From Petaurus breviceps papuanus (Eukaryota; Chordata; Mammalia; Diprotodontia; Petauridae): 64,000 nt of DNA. The stretch is taken from contig JAMXIF010000065.1 of assembly GCA_028583685.1 (NCBI GenBank), positions 35,023,034 to 35,087,033 of the forward strand, written 5' to 3'. This document shows positions 33,170 to 43,350 of this stretch, in pieces. A program made the translations under genes and the position numbers. The notes beneath the pieces are model-generated. The model saw only the letters and a program-made list of their open reading frames with translations. It did no database searches and had not been told where the DNA came from. Each line of letters begins with the position of its first letter. Within the stretch, counting starts at the first letter, position 1.

Positions 33170-33300
33170 TATATAGTTGTCACCTTCTGTTAGATTATAA
33201 ACTCTCTGAATCTAGGCACTATCTCACTTGTTTTTTCTGTTTACCTCCAGCTCCAAGCACAGTACTAAACACATAGTAGGCATTTGGTCAATGCTTTTCG
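33170..33300 (+). repeat. L2 LINE 3' end
   Basis: TTAGATTATAAACTCTCTGA, CTCCAAGCACAGTACTAAAC and ACATAGTAGGCATTTGGTCA. Confidence 0.7.
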
Positions 33301-33304
33301 TTCA

Positions 33305-33850
33305 CCCATTCATATCACAGCTGGAAATGACCTCAGAGGCCATCTACGCCAGCCCATACCTGAATGGACAAGAATATCTCCTATCAAATCCCATCCCAGG
33401 GCACACCTGTCCTTTACTTAAAGACCAGCAAGGAAGGGCCAAGCACCCTGCCCAGAGTCGGTCACATTCTACTTTGGCTGGGGTGATAAGTTTTTGGTTG
33501 TTTCCAAATGAGGAGACTAACATTCCTTCTCTGCTGCTCTGAGATCTCTCCTATGGGGCCAATCAGACTCAGCCTAATTCCTCTTCCACTAGGCAGTCTT
33601 TCAAACACTTGAATACAGTCACCATCTCCTTGGTCTCTAGACTAAACATCTTCAGTCGGGTCAATATCCTCAGTAGGGGACCCAGAGGCTCTCTTGAAGC
33701 CTTGCTCCTCTAGTCGGAATGATTCCCAGTTTACCAACTGTCTTTGCTTCCAGAAACGTGATGTCCTTGGTGGAGAGCATTCCCAATGTGGAAACTCCCT
33801 CTCTCAAAGTAGATCTGCGCCTGCTACATAACGTATAGTTTTGGACCAGA
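33305..33850 (-). repeat. CR1/L3 LINE fragment
   Basis: CAGCTGGAAATGACCTCAGA, ACTTGAATACAGTCACCATC, TGGTCTCTAGACTAAACATC and AGCCTTGCTCCTCTAGTCGG follow the reverse CR1/L3 3' half. It ends just before the CpG island. Confidence 0.65.
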
Positions 33851-33934
33851 GACCATTCGCCTTTTATTCTGTCATGGGCCTCTTTTGGGGGCAGTCTGGT
33901 GAAACCTATGAACTCCTCAGAACCGCGTTTTTAA

Positions 33935-34550
33935 ATGCACAATACGGGCGGTGGCGGGGCGGCTTCAGACCTGGGCCACCTGGGCAGGTAAGCCTCTGGG
34001 CGGGCGCCTCTCCTTCTGCTCCCTCCCTTTATAAAGGAAGGGAGGGCTCGGACTGTGCTTCACCCCGTGGAGCCGGCAGCGGGCCGACCTTGGGGATTCC
34101 TCTCGGGACATTATCCCTGGACACCAGCCTCAAAGGCCGAACCTCGTCCCGGGTCTCTGGGAACTGATCGCCGGCCGCACACCCTTCGCCTCTGTCGCCG
34201 TGCAGTTGTAATTGCAAGGGCAGGGCCGTCTTCTAATTACGGTGGTCCCAGGGAAGGGGCTGGGTCACCTTGCGTCGCCTCTCGGCTCCAGGCGGGTTCG
34301 CTAGGCCTCTGTAACTGACCACGTTGCCATGGTTAAAAGAGACGCTTCCTCGAGAATTTCCCATAAAGGAAAGGTTTGAGTAGGGAGCATGCGCACTCGA
34401 ATCCTAACGTACATCGAGGTGAGTAGGAGACAGGGGGCGTGGTCTTTGTCCGAGCGGGAGGGGGGAAAGTGGGAGGGACAACTTTCCGGGCTTGCCAAGT
34501 ACACCTGGCGACGGCGATTCTACCCTAGCAGTGGGGCGTGCCGCTGCAGA
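33935..34550 (+). promoter_or_regulatory. CpG island with promoter-like motifs
   Basis: About 600 bases with many CpGs in an otherwise CpG-poor window. Visible motifs: a TATAAA at 34030-34035 inside the near-palindrome CCCTCCCTTTATAAAGG; an X-box-like GTTGCCATGGTTAA at 34323-34336; a perfect NRF1-type GCATGCGCAC at 34387-34396; and a GGGGCGTGG KLF/SP-type site near 34435. A strong splice donor, GAG|GTGAGT, sits at 34416-34424. Together they could mark a promoter and first exon (about 34060-34418). An alternative is that part of this is the 5' UTR of the RBM7 transcript that was copied. Direction is inferred from TATA and donor only. Confidence 0.55.
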
Positions 34551-35700
34551 GATGGGCGCAGCTGGTGCCCAAGCCCACCAGAGTCTCTCTGTGGGCAGCC
34601 TCCACGTTAAAGTGACGGAGGAGGTCCTCTTCGAGCTTTTCCACCAAGCAGATCCTGTAACAAAAGTTACAATGCCAAAGGATAAAGATTGTAAACCAAC
34701 GCAGTTTGCATTTGTGAATTCCAAGCATGAAGAATCTGTTCCTTACGCAATGAACCTACTTAACGGAATAACACTTTTTGGAAGGCCCATCAGAATTCAG
34801 TTCAGATCAGGAAGTGGTCATGCGTCTCAGGAGCAGAGGCTTCTAAGGAATAAGGATGACGTGACATCTGGATATAATTCTGCATAGACCCTCAGAGGTC
34901 TTTCTCATCTCCAGGTCATCTTCAAAGACAGGCTGTGATGAACCACGTTCTGTGGCAGCAGCAGGGATCATTCAGCGGGAAGCCCTTGGATCAGCCTACT
35001 TTTATACCCTCAGAGCAGCAGCATAGTCATTCATTCAGCCTTTCTTCGAACTCGCAGTGGTGCCAGGATACCCCAGCGTCACAGAGAAAAACCATCAGAA
35101 CTCCCGTCCCTACCAGTGAGATGGTTGCATAGCCGTGAGCAGCGTTATGGTGATCATGGATCTGACCATCATTATTGAGCAAAGGGAGAGGATTCCTACT
35201 ATGAAGATAGGCTCCATGATGGTTGGAGCCATGACTATGACAGCAGAAGAGAAAACAGTAGGGATGGAAAATGGAGCCTATCTAGGGACTAATAAGTATT
35301 GAGACGAACTTTTTTTTTAAGGGGTCAGATTAGACCCTTTTGGCCATGTTGATGTGGAAATTACTTCTTCAAAAAACTGTAGAAAACAGCTCTGAAAGTT
35401 GCTACATTTCCTTTTGTTAACCTTTAAAAAGTTTGGTTAAAGGAGACAACAAATAGTGATAAACAGTTACAGCATTTATTCCCTTAAAACTAGCAGACTT
35501 GTACAAGGAGCCAACCTAAGACTGACTACTGAACAAAGAAATGAAAATTTATGATACCCATATATGTTTAATCGTCGTATGAGAAAGGAATTTTCCTAAT
35601 TGAATAGATGGTAAATACAATAAAATAAGAGAGTTCACAAAGTGTCAATTGAAATTATGATCCAAGATACCTGTGTTTTCTTTACCATTAACATTCTGTA
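34500..35700 (+). pseudogene. RBM7: Processed pseudogene of RBM7 (NEXT-complex RNA-binding protein)
   Basis: The parent is the RRM subunit of the nuclear exosome targeting complex. The copy starts at the ATG at 34552 and reads MGAAGAQAHQSLSVGSL..., matching RBM7 MGAAAAEADRTLFVGNL. It runs through the RRM with RNP2 LSVGSL and RNP1 KPTQFAFVNS (parent KPKQFAFVNF), then SVPYAMNLLNGI and RPIRIQFRSG. Exon junctions of the parent are joined with no introns, so it is a retrocopy. The first frame stops at 34885-34887. RBM7 homology then continues in another frame (QAVMN ... GKPLDQP ... QQHSHSF, to 35132) and again from 35128 (HSREQRYGDHGSDHHY) with an in-frame TGA at 35176. The parental stop corresponds to TAA 35290-35292. 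A 3' UTR-like stretch follows and is interrupted by a SINE head at 35706. The RNP residues are partly lost and the C-terminus is broken, so a working protein is unlikely. Exact retrocopy ends are uncertain. Confidence 0.9.
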
Positions 35701-35705
35701 ACATA

Positions 35706-35759
35706 GGGGCAGCTAGGTGGCGAAGTGAACAGAGCACCAGACCTGGAGTCAGGAAGACC
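35706..35759 (+). repeat. tRNA-derived marsupial SINE, head only
   Basis: GGGGCAGCTAGGTGGCGAAG and AGAGCACCAGACCTGGAGTC give the first 54 bases, then the match stops at a T-rich run. It sits in or just after the RBM7 3' UTR-like region. Confidence 0.85.
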
Positions 35760-36250
35760 TTTTTTTTTTTGATTGCTTTGTTTTTTTTCCAGAAAACAAA
35801 GTGCCACAACTCCTAATCACTGTAGTAAGTTTAGGAAAAGGGGTGGATTGTAAAGTTTGGTTGTACTATAAAGAAAATATTTTAATTATTTTAAACTTTT
35901 TGTAGTGTAACACAATTGTCTCAGTAGTCAATCCTATTTTGGTGTGTGTGGTAGAATATACATCAAAGCTGATAGTCCCAAATGGCTATCTGCATTTTGT
36001 TGTTAAACTGGAAAATATTACTTTTCAATGATCCATTTTACTGAAAATAGTATTCGGGCAAATATCCTTGTAAAATTTGAGGATAAATCATATTGGTTAA
36101 ATTTTTGATAGAACTTAAATGAGTTCTGTAAAGTTTCTTTGAGTTTACCTAAGACTTTACCAGGAAAAAGTTTCATTTTCTTGCCACTGAATTCAAGAAG
36201 TTTCACATGAAAGATTAGGCCTGCTTCTTTATTTTAGTGGCATATAGCAG
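35760..36250. other. AT-rich stretch, possible RBM7-copy 3' UTR continuation
   Basis: AT-rich, with no repeat recognised. It may continue the 3' UTR of the copied transcript. The 62-codon minus-strand frame at 36018-36206 has no known motif. Confidence 0.3.
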
Positions 36251-36270
36251 TTAGTTGAAAGTTACAGTTG

Positions 36271-36450
36271 GGGGTGGCTAGGTGGCACAGTGAATAGAGC
36301 ACTGGCCCTGGAGTCAGGAGGACCTGAGTTCAAATCTGGCCTCAGACACTTAACACAAAAACTAGCCATGTGACCTTGGACAAGTCACTTAACCCCAATT
36401 GCCCTCCAAAAAAAAAAAGAATTTAAAAAAGAAGCATTTATGAAAAAAAA
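36271..36450 (+). repeat. tRNA-derived marsupial SINE, full length
   Basis: GGGGTGGCTAGGTGGCACAG (A box), CCTGAGTTCAAATCTGGCCT (B box), GACAAGTCACTTAACCCCAA and an A-rich tail. Imperfect 13-base TSDs GAAAGTTACAGTT (36257) and GAAAGTTAAGGTT (36451) flank it. It is well preserved, so younger than the MIRs around it. Confidence 0.92.
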
Positions 36451-36779
36451 GAAAGTTAAGGTTAATAATTTAATTAATGTCTATTAGATATACCCTGAAA
36501 TAGATGTCATATACTTTTTTTAAACTTAGCTATTATTTAATCAATAATTCCAGCACTGTATACTAATTAAAAGATTATTTCTACTCTCTAGGAATTTAAG
36601 TGTAATTTTACTTTTCCAAATTTTCATATCACATAAAGCACTTTGTAAAGCTTAAAAATGCATAATATAAAATACATAGGACTACAAAGAAAACCAATTG
36701 TATTAAAATATAGTTGTTATAAATATATTTAAAAAACAATAACATAACACTTGTAACATAACAGAGTCGACTGAAACCT

Positions 36780-36885
36780 TTAGAAAGCTTCCTGGGGCAA
36801 TAAGAGATTAAGGGACTTGTTTAGCATCACATAGTCAGTATGTGTTAGAGATGAGACTTGAACCTGGGTCTTCCCAGCTTTCTGA
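36780..36885 (-). repeat. SINE fragment
   Basis: GAGATTAAGGGACTTGTTTA, GAGACTTGAACCTGGGTCTT. Confidence 0.65.
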
Positions 36886-36892
36886 AGAAGCA

Positions 36893-37045
36893 AGATGCTG
36901 AACCTGGAGTCAAAGACTAGAGTTCAAATCTGGCCTCAGACACTTGGCAGCGATGTGACTTTGGGTAAGGTACTTAACCTCCTCTGTCTGCCTTAGTTTC
37001 CTTGACTTTAAAATGGAGATAATAATTGCTGCTTCTCAATGGCAA
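36893..37045 (+). repeat. MIR SINE
   Basis: GCTGAACCTGGAGTCAAAGA, GAGTTCAAATCTGGCCTCAG, TTCCTTGACTTTAAAATGGA, in forward order. Confidence 0.8.
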
Positions 37046-37064
37046 GTCAAAGGACTTGAGTGTT

Positions 37065-37240
37065 AGTGCTCTTTACAACAACTCCATGAACTGGTACCAC
37101 AAACTTTATTATCCCCATTTTGCAGATAAACACCTGAGGCTCAGGGAGGTTAAAAAACTACCCATGGCCACACAGGTAGTGGGTATCAGAGGTGTGATAT
37201 GAACCCAAGTGATTTCTGACCCTAAGCCCTGAGATTTGTG
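37065..37240 (-). repeat. MIR SINE
   Basis: CAACAACTCCATGAACTGGT, TTATCCCCATTTTGCAGATA, CCATGGCCACACAGGTAGTG. Confidence 0.8.
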
Positions 37241-37249
37241 TCAGAGACC

Positions 37250-37930
37250 CATCTTTGGAGTGGGGTGTGGGGCTTAGGCATCAGCCTGTGGTCAAGACCT
37301 AGAGTCAGGGGTCAGTGTGTGGTCAACATCTGCCGTCAAACAGACTAACCATCCTGAAAGGGAATTCAACCTGTGCTTTGTATTTTTATTATTTTTTTTA
37401 ACATTAGGAGCAGAGCTCTGAACTTCAACTCCCCTGCTCGCTTAACAAGTAAAAACTAAAGATTTGGGTTATTTTTTCCTAAACCAACTCTTCCTTTGTT
37501 CTGAGCTACCTAAAAAAGACCATCAAGATGGTTCCTGGAATGACATCCTCTGAGAACGTTGCCACTTGGTTGTGATTGGGGGTGGGGGTGGGGCACTGCA
37601 ATGCACTTTTGGCTGAAAGGCATGTCTGGAAGGCTTTGTCCCAGGGATAAGTGTCCAGCTCTTCACAAAACAATTTGTCCAGAGTGTGCTTGGCATACTG
37701 TCAACTTGGTGGAAGTTGTTGTCTGATTGGATTCTGGGAGAGTAAAGCCAGGAGTGATGTGAGCCTCAAACAGCTCTGCTCTAGGAATCAGAATACTAAA
37801 TACCGGTATTTCATTTGGTTACTTTGGGTATGGAATTTTCCTTCTCTGGATCTAAGTTTCTTCTTCTGTCTAGCGTTAGACTTACCACTTCCTAAAGGCC
37901 CCTTTCAGCTCAGCATTCTTTTTGAAAAAA
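37250..37930. other. Unassigned stretch
   Basis: No repeat recognised except a MIR-like tail near 37800-37920 (TCTGGATCTAAGTTTCTTCT). GGGGGTGGGGGTGGGGC at 37578-37594 is G-quadruplex-prone. Confidence 0.35.
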
Positions 37931-37944
37931 AAAATGAATGAAAA

Positions 37945-38085
37945 GCCCCTACATTTCCCACAATTATCCCTTCCTCCACTTCTCCCAGAGAGCCATCTCT
38001 TACAATAAAGCAAAAATGAAAGAAAGAGAAAAATCAGCTAAATAGCCAGTGCGCTGAAAAAGACTGATTTTCTATTAAGCATTCC
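37945..38085 (-). repeat. Marsupial LINE fragment
   Basis: TCCCACAATTATCCCTTCCT, GAGAGCCATCTCTTACAATA and AGAAAAATCAGCTAAATAGC match a reverse-oriented piece of a marsupial L1-type LINE. Confidence 0.5.
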
Positions 38086-38414
38086 ACACTGATGGTCTCT
38101 CCACTTCTGCAGAAAGCTGGGAGTGGTATAACCTTATTTCTCTTCTTTTGGTCCAAGCTGGGTCATTATAATTTTGTCATTTTTAGTTTAGACTATTCTG
38201 TTTTTGCTATTGTAATTTCCATTTGTATTGTTGAATTTAAAGGACTACCACAACAGGACTCCTTATTAACCTTCTCTGAATTATTTATACTTTGTCAATT
38301 GTCTTTTTTCCAGATTTGTGATTTCATTGGGAAACTTGGAATGGGAGTGTAGAGAACTCTCAGGGAGGAAATTCCTTCTGTTCATGTATATCAGCACCTA
38401 CTCTGTAATTTGTT

Positions 38415-38500
38415 GTCTTAGAACAGGAGTTTCTAACCTTTTTTGTGTCACGAACCAACCTTTTTGGCAGTTTGCTGAAGCCAGACTACAGATATATTCT
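38415..38500 (+). repeat. hAT-type DNA transposon terminal fragment
   Basis: CAGGAGTTTCTAACCTTTTT, TGTGTCACGAACCAACC and TTTTGGCAGTTTGCTGAAGC match the ends of old mammalian hAT elements. Confidence 0.65.
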
Positions 38501-38509
38501 GGGGAAGCC

Positions 38510-38740
38510 CATCCATGTATATTCGTATGGTTCTGTTTTCTTCACTTTGTATCAGTTCATGTAAGTTTTCCGATGCTTTTCTATTCATCCTATCCATCCT
38601 TTCCAGTAAGAGTTCATTACAGCCATGCACCACAATTTGTTTGGCCACTCTCTGATCTCTTGTTCTCAATTCTTTGCTGCCACAAAAATGTGCTACTAGA
38701 AATATCTGGGTGAATCTGGAGTTTTTTTTTCTTTGACTTC
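38510..38740 (-). repeat. L1-type LINE ORF2 C-terminal fragment
   Basis: TTCATTACAGCCATGCACCA, CAATTTGTTTGGCCACTCTC and TTTGCTGCCACAAAAATGTG are the reverse complement of the same ORF2 end seen at 770-900 (GGTGGCCAAGAATTGGAAAC). Confidence 0.7.
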
Positions 38741-38744
38741 TTAG

Positions 38745-38800
38745 GAGTACCTGACATTCTATGTTCTAAGGTCACTTCCAGTTCTGATATCTATCAAGTT
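38745..38800 (-). repeat. CR1-tail-like unit
   Basis: ACATTCTATGTTCTAAGGTC ACTTCCAGTTCTGA-type sequence is one unit of the ~33-bp family. Confidence 0.65.
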
Positions 38801-39060
38801 CTATCAAGTCAATAAACATTGTGGGAGCAGGAGATAGAGACACAGGCAAAAAATTGTCCCCAACCTCAAGGAATGTACATTCTAATGGAGGAGAAATCAT
38901 GTAAACAACTAGGTACATATGAGAACATATATGTGTGTATATAGTCATATTACCCATATGTAGCTATAGATATTTATTAATATGTAGATATATTTATATA
39001 TCTAAAGTAGATGAGGGTGCTCTAAAAGGTAAGGCATTAACAGTTGGGGGACCAGGAAAG
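38800..39060 (-). repeat. L2 LINE 3' end with TA-rich patch
   Basis: AGTCAATAAACATTGTGGGA, CTCAAGGAATGTACATTCTA and GGAGGAGAAATCATGTAAAC. 38930-39005 is a TATATA-rich expansion. Confidence 0.65.
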
Positions 39061-39064
39061 GTCC

Positions 39065-39460
39065 CCATGTTCTATGTTTGAAGGTCCCTCTTAACTTTGA
39101 GAGTCCACATTTTTATGGTCTCTCAGCTCTAAATCACTTCTGGTCTGATGCCTTATGTTCTAAGGTCCTTTCCAGTGATGACATTCTATGTTCTAAGGTC
39201 CCTTCTGTCTCTGACATTCTTTATTCTAATATTCTTCCTAGTTCTGACATTCTATATTCTTAAGTCCCTCCCAGCTCTGACATCCTATGTTCTAAGCAGT
39301 ATGGTCCTCACCCCCACCTCTGACATTCTATTTTCAAAAGTAATTTTCATCTCTGACATTCTAAGTTCTAAGGTCCTTCTCAGCCTTGATTTTCTATGTT
39401 CTGAAAACGCTTAGGTCTGACATTCTGTATCCTAGAAGCCCATCCAACTCTGGAATTCAA
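39065..39460 (-). repeat. Minisatellite, ~33-bp unit
   Basis: About eleven tandem units such as ACATTCTATGTTCTAAGGTC then CCTTCTGTCTCTG. Unit length varies from 31 to 38 bases and neighbouring units differ at several sites. The plus-strand frames through it (61-88 codons, rich in VLRSLPALTF-type repeats) are periodicity artefacts. Confidence 0.85.
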
Positions 39461-39489
39461 AAGGAGCAAAGCAAAGTAAGCATCATTTC

Positions 39490-40085
39490 AAGAGAAAAGG
39501 TGGGAAGATCTCACTCAGGGGTACTTGGTAGCCAGAGTAAACAGATGCGGCCACCAGGCAGTTTTCCATGTTAGGTTGCCATGAGGGTTAGTCATGGCAA
39601 TGGCCACCTGACAGGCAAGAGAGCCCTAGAGATGTGACCTTCAGCAGGGACAGAAAGCCAGGGGAGTTTGCAATGGCCTGAAGAAAAGAGTCTAACTTTG
39701 TGTTTCTGTTAGCATCAAGTAACAGCTATGCAGGGAAAAGGGGCAAGCTGTTCTCCCTTTGAGAGAAAATGAAAAAGGGCTTCTCATCTTGCTGGAGTCT
39801 CAAGGAGAACAAAGTATTCTTTGAAATAAGGGAAGGGGAGCTTTAAGGTAAAAAGGAACCAAAGTAAGGGATCTGAAGAGGCAGAGGGCAACCCTCAACT
39901 GTTCCAGGAGGCTGGTAGCTGAAAGAATGTGATATAAAGAAGGAAGAAGGAATGCTGAAGACTTTGAGCCAAGTAAAAGGCAGAAGACTCTTGCCTTGAA
40001 GGGAGGGATAAAGCCAAAGAGAATGAAAATGGCTGCTTATGCTGCAAGGGATGAGAAGCAATTATAAGTGTCATCAGAGAGAGAT
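39490..40085. other. Unassigned stretch
   Basis: Purine-rich sequence with no recognised repeat or exon. Confidence 0.35.
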
Positions 40086-40099
40086 TATCCAGCGAGTCA

Positions 40100-40250
40100 A
40101 GTTCATGTTAAAAAGCATTTATTAAGCACCTTGTTTCCACCTATGTTCCAGGTACGGTCCTAAGTGCTGGGCATGCAAAAAGAGACAAAAGACAGTCCCT
40201 GTTTTCAAGGAGCTTACAATCTAATGGGAGAGACAACATGCAGATAACTG
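40100..40250 (-). repeat. L2 LINE 3' end
   Basis: AAAGCATTTATTAAGCACCT, GGTCCTAAGTGCTGGGCATG and CAAGGAGCTTACAATCTAAT, well preserved. Confidence 0.85.
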
Positions 40251-40259
40251 AGGACCCAA

Positions 40260-40420
40260 GGGTCACAATTATGGGATCATATATTTAGAACTAGAATGAA
40301 TCTTACAGGTAATTGGTCCTACCTCACCTCAGTTTCTCAGTGGAGAAACTGAGGCTCAGAAAGAGTCCTCTCTTCCAAAAGTAGAGTAGCTAGTACCTAA
40401 TGGAGAGTTAAATTGTGGGA
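40260..40420 (-). repeat. MIR SINE fragment
   Basis: GGATCATATATTTAGAACTA, TCTCAGTGGAGAAACTGAGG. Confidence 0.65.
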
Positions 40421-40429
40421 GGAATTACT

Positions 40430-41120
40430 ATTATGACCAGCAAGGAGGAAGCAGTTGCTGAAACAGGAACAATATAAGCTGTGGGGACAGGTGACCACTC
40501 TATCTTAAGATGAGTGATAAAGGAAAAGAAAGCCAGGTGAAGTTTGGCACATCTCCTAGATTTGGGGTGAGCAAATTTTCAAAGGTTCCAAGAAAGGTCA
40601 GTTATAATAACATCATATCAAATTCTACATGGGTCATTAGTCCAAGAATGATGAAAGGTGCTCTATAATGGAATTTGTGAAACACAAACAGAAAAATAAA
40701 AGCCAGTGAGGAAGAAAAAGAGGAGTTGTCTGAAGCTACCAATGTGAATGGTCAGGGAACTCAACGGTAAATTTTGGAAATATATAGAGAAGATGAATGC
40801 AAGGACTGGGGATGCAGGATAAGCATAGAGATGTGGCTTGGTCCAATAAGAACCGCTTCTAGAGTTGAAAAGCTAAGAATAAACTGAAATTGATGGTGAG
40901 GACTGAGGACAGAAACTAAGGATTGGATTTTGATTTAGGGGAAAGAGGGAGACCAAACTAGCATAAGTCCAGTGGCTCATTGTGGCTAGAATGATGACAG
41001 GCAGGAGAGAGAAAGTAGAACCAATTGCTTGTTATTTTTCTTTTTTCTCAGCCCTCATATTCCTAAAGTGAAACTGGGGTCATCCTCCCCAGAGGGATGT
41101 TCCTGGTCGGGTGTGGTTTA
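40430..41120. other. Unassigned stretch
   Basis: A/G-rich, with no repeat family or exon recognised. Confidence 0.35.
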
Positions 41121-41124
41121 GACC

Positions 41125-41225
41125 AGATGGCCTTTGTGGTCACTTCCAGCTCTGAAATTTGGACACACCGAATTCTGAAATTTTATAACTCTGTGTTCTG
41201 ATTTCTCATCCAGTTTTAACATTCA
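41125..41225 (-). repeat. CR1-tail-like units
   Basis: GGCCTTTGTGGTCACTTCCA and GCTCTGAAATTTGGACACAC are degraded CR1 3'-tail units. Confidence 0.5.
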
Positions 41226-41329
41226 GGGATCCTCAGAAATGGCCAAAACAAATTATACTTCCCTATGTGGTGTCCTCTCCACTTCCAACATTTGTCTCTC
41301 AGAGCTGGTTGTCCAAATGGCAATATATT

Positions 41330-41590
41330 AGCATTTCCATCCAGAGCAAGACCTGCTAGCCATTATGATGAATTGAACAGAGCAAGAGGTGGCTATCTCC
41401 TTGAGTTATTGACTTCTCCTGTCACCAGAGCTCGAAGTCCATTGATAAACACCAAGTGGAGAATTAATAGTCCACTACCATCGATAAATCTTCATGTAGA
41501 TTGGAAACAGCAATCAATATCCAATCCCCCAGAGGCCCAGAGACTTGTCAACTTATTATATATTGATATTTTATCTGTATATAGAAAACA
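41330..41590. other. Repeat-free block rich in homeodomain/ONECUT-like motifs
   Basis: The segment has several ATTGATAA / ATCGATAA / ATCAATAT strings (near 41441, 41480, 41513) and GAATTAATAG. These resemble ONECUT, CUX or homeodomain sites. It lies in a 171-codon plus-strand frame (41265-41780) that has no signature of a known protein. I favour a non-coding element over a gene. Confidence 0.3.
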
Positions 41591-42264
41591 GATGGTTTTA
41601 CAAAGATCCCCTACAGGAGTGCTCACTCTCCTTCCATCCACCTGTCTTTCTATTATAACTATTATAACCACAGGGCAAAATCTTCCTGGCCTATTTTCTC
41701 TGGACATCTGGGTAACTTACACCTGGGTTTCCTTGGGATTTGCAAAAACAGTTTGTTTTCTCTCTTTTCCATGGAGTTGAAAATGGAAAGGGCTCACTGC
41801 CTCTCTGACCATTCCTCCAAGCTCCAGACTTGTTTGTTCTGAATGACCTGAGCGCATCCCATAATGCTAGGCTGTGTCCTCAGGTCTTCCTATAGATGGG
41901 TCTCCCTAATTAGACTGTCATCTTCTTGAGGGTCGGAAACATGGGATCTGATGTTAACTAGCAGGGAACATCTATATAGTACTTCAGGGTGACAAAGTAA
42001 TTTGCAAAATTAGCTTATTTGAACCTCAGGGCAGACCTGGGAAAAGATGTGGAGAGTGGATAGAACCCCTGCCTCAAATAGAGAAATCTAGTCTCCTTTG
42101 TCAGCTGGAAGATAATTTTGGCCTTCCTAGACCCTGCCCTTTCCTCTTCCCTTGATTGTGCTGAAGACCTCAAGCGACCTTGACTGGGAAACATTTCCGC
42201 AGGAAGGGCACACAGATTTTGCCTCAGCTGGACCTGAGACCATCATTTGTCTTTCTCTTAAATC

Positions 42265-42400
42265 ATGCCATCTGAGCACCAGATTTGGAGGCAGGAGACC
42301 TGAGTCTGAGGACCGGCTCTAAAGAGTAGGGGTTGTGTTGTCCAGCACAAGTCACTTGCCTTTGGTTTCTTTATCTATAAACTGAGAGGATGACTTTCTG
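42265..42400 (+). repeat. MIR SINE
   Basis: ATTTGGAGGCAGGAGACCTG, CAAGTCACTTGCCTTTGGTT, ATCTATAAACTGAGAGGATG. Confidence 0.75.
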
Positions 42401-42484
42401 GGGGGAAGATTGGAGGAGAGGGGATAGACCAGGAAATGCAAATGATGTAAAAACAGATCTATAAAAATTGATTTTTATGAAAAG

Positions 42485-42695
42485 AACATTGAAATGTCAG
42501 AGCTAACAGGGACCTTCTTCTCTAACATCATTTTACAGAGGAACAAACTTTATTCTTAGATGGGGGAAATGACAAACCCAGGGTCACCATGTGAATTAGG
42601 GGCAGAGTTCAGACTAGAGCCCAAGAATGTTTTATTTCTTCCAAGTGATCTCTAAGGTTTCTTCTGACTCTAATATTCTATGATTCTGTAATCTC
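42485..42695. repeat. MIR (reverse) plus CR1-tail-like unit
   Basis: 42490-42630 is a reverse MIR (CATCATTTTACAGAGGAACA, AAACCCAGGGTCACCATGTG). 42650-42695 ends in TCTAATATTCTATGATTCTG, the CR1/L3-type ATTCTRTG ending. Confidence 0.6.
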
Positions 42696-43044
42696 CCTAC
42701 TAATGCCCCAAATTCTACCCTGAGAAATTGATTCCTTTGACTTCAAAATTTATCCTTTTCCTATGAGCTTCTTTTAAAATGCAAATACCCTGAGAGAGAT
42801 CATTGAAACTCCCTAATACTTTTATTGGGAATGAATTTATCAGGTACTTCCATATGGGGAAGACACTGAATATGGGAAAGGGAGGCTTAAGAATTAGGGA
42901 GTTAGAAGGAGAAGGAAGGCAGGAACCATAGTACCTGAAATTGACTAAAGCCCCCATTTTTCACATTAACTATTTTCTGACTGGTCTTTCCCCTTCCTAT
43001 ATTATTTAACACCGATACAATATTTTACATCCTTCTCTCAGGCA

Positions 43045-43350
43045 GAAGAATCACAAAATGTTAGCGCTGGGAGAAGCCTAAAAGCACAGGGTGTGGAATG
43101 TCAGAGCTGGAAGGTCCTTGGACACATAGGACCTAACATGAATAATGGGTAACTTGGATGTCACCTTGAAGGTGAACAAAACTCTTGCTTGTTCCTTACG
43201 ATGCTCCAACCCTCTAGGAGGGTCCACAAGGATTTCCACTCCTGATTTATTAATAAGGAAATTGACTCTGAGAGATTGAAAGAGTGGGTCATAGTTACAA
43301 TGACAGAGGCAAAATTCGAACCCAGATCTCTCCTGACTCCAAGACTAAGA
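43045..43350. repeat. CR1-tail-like units, then reverse MIR
   Basis: AATCACAAAATGTTAGCGCT and GGAATGTCAGAGCTGGAAGG (forward orientation) precede a reverse MIR at 43195-43350 (TTAATAAGGAAATTGACTCT, TTCGAACCCAGATCTCTCCT). Confidence 0.6.

Noticed and set aside
34029-34217. Arg-rich minus-strand frame in the CpG island (possible divergent gene partner)
   Set aside because: No similarity I recognise to the divergent neighbour of RBM7, and GC-rich DNA has few stops.
36271-36350. tRNA gene
   Set aside because: A and B boxes belong to the SINE head. The body continues as a SINE with an A-rich tail and TSDs, and no tRNA cloverleaf is complete.
41265-41780. 171-codon protein-coding gene
   Set aside because: No recognised domain, no exon-like borders and an unremarkable start context; kept only as part of a possible non-coding element.
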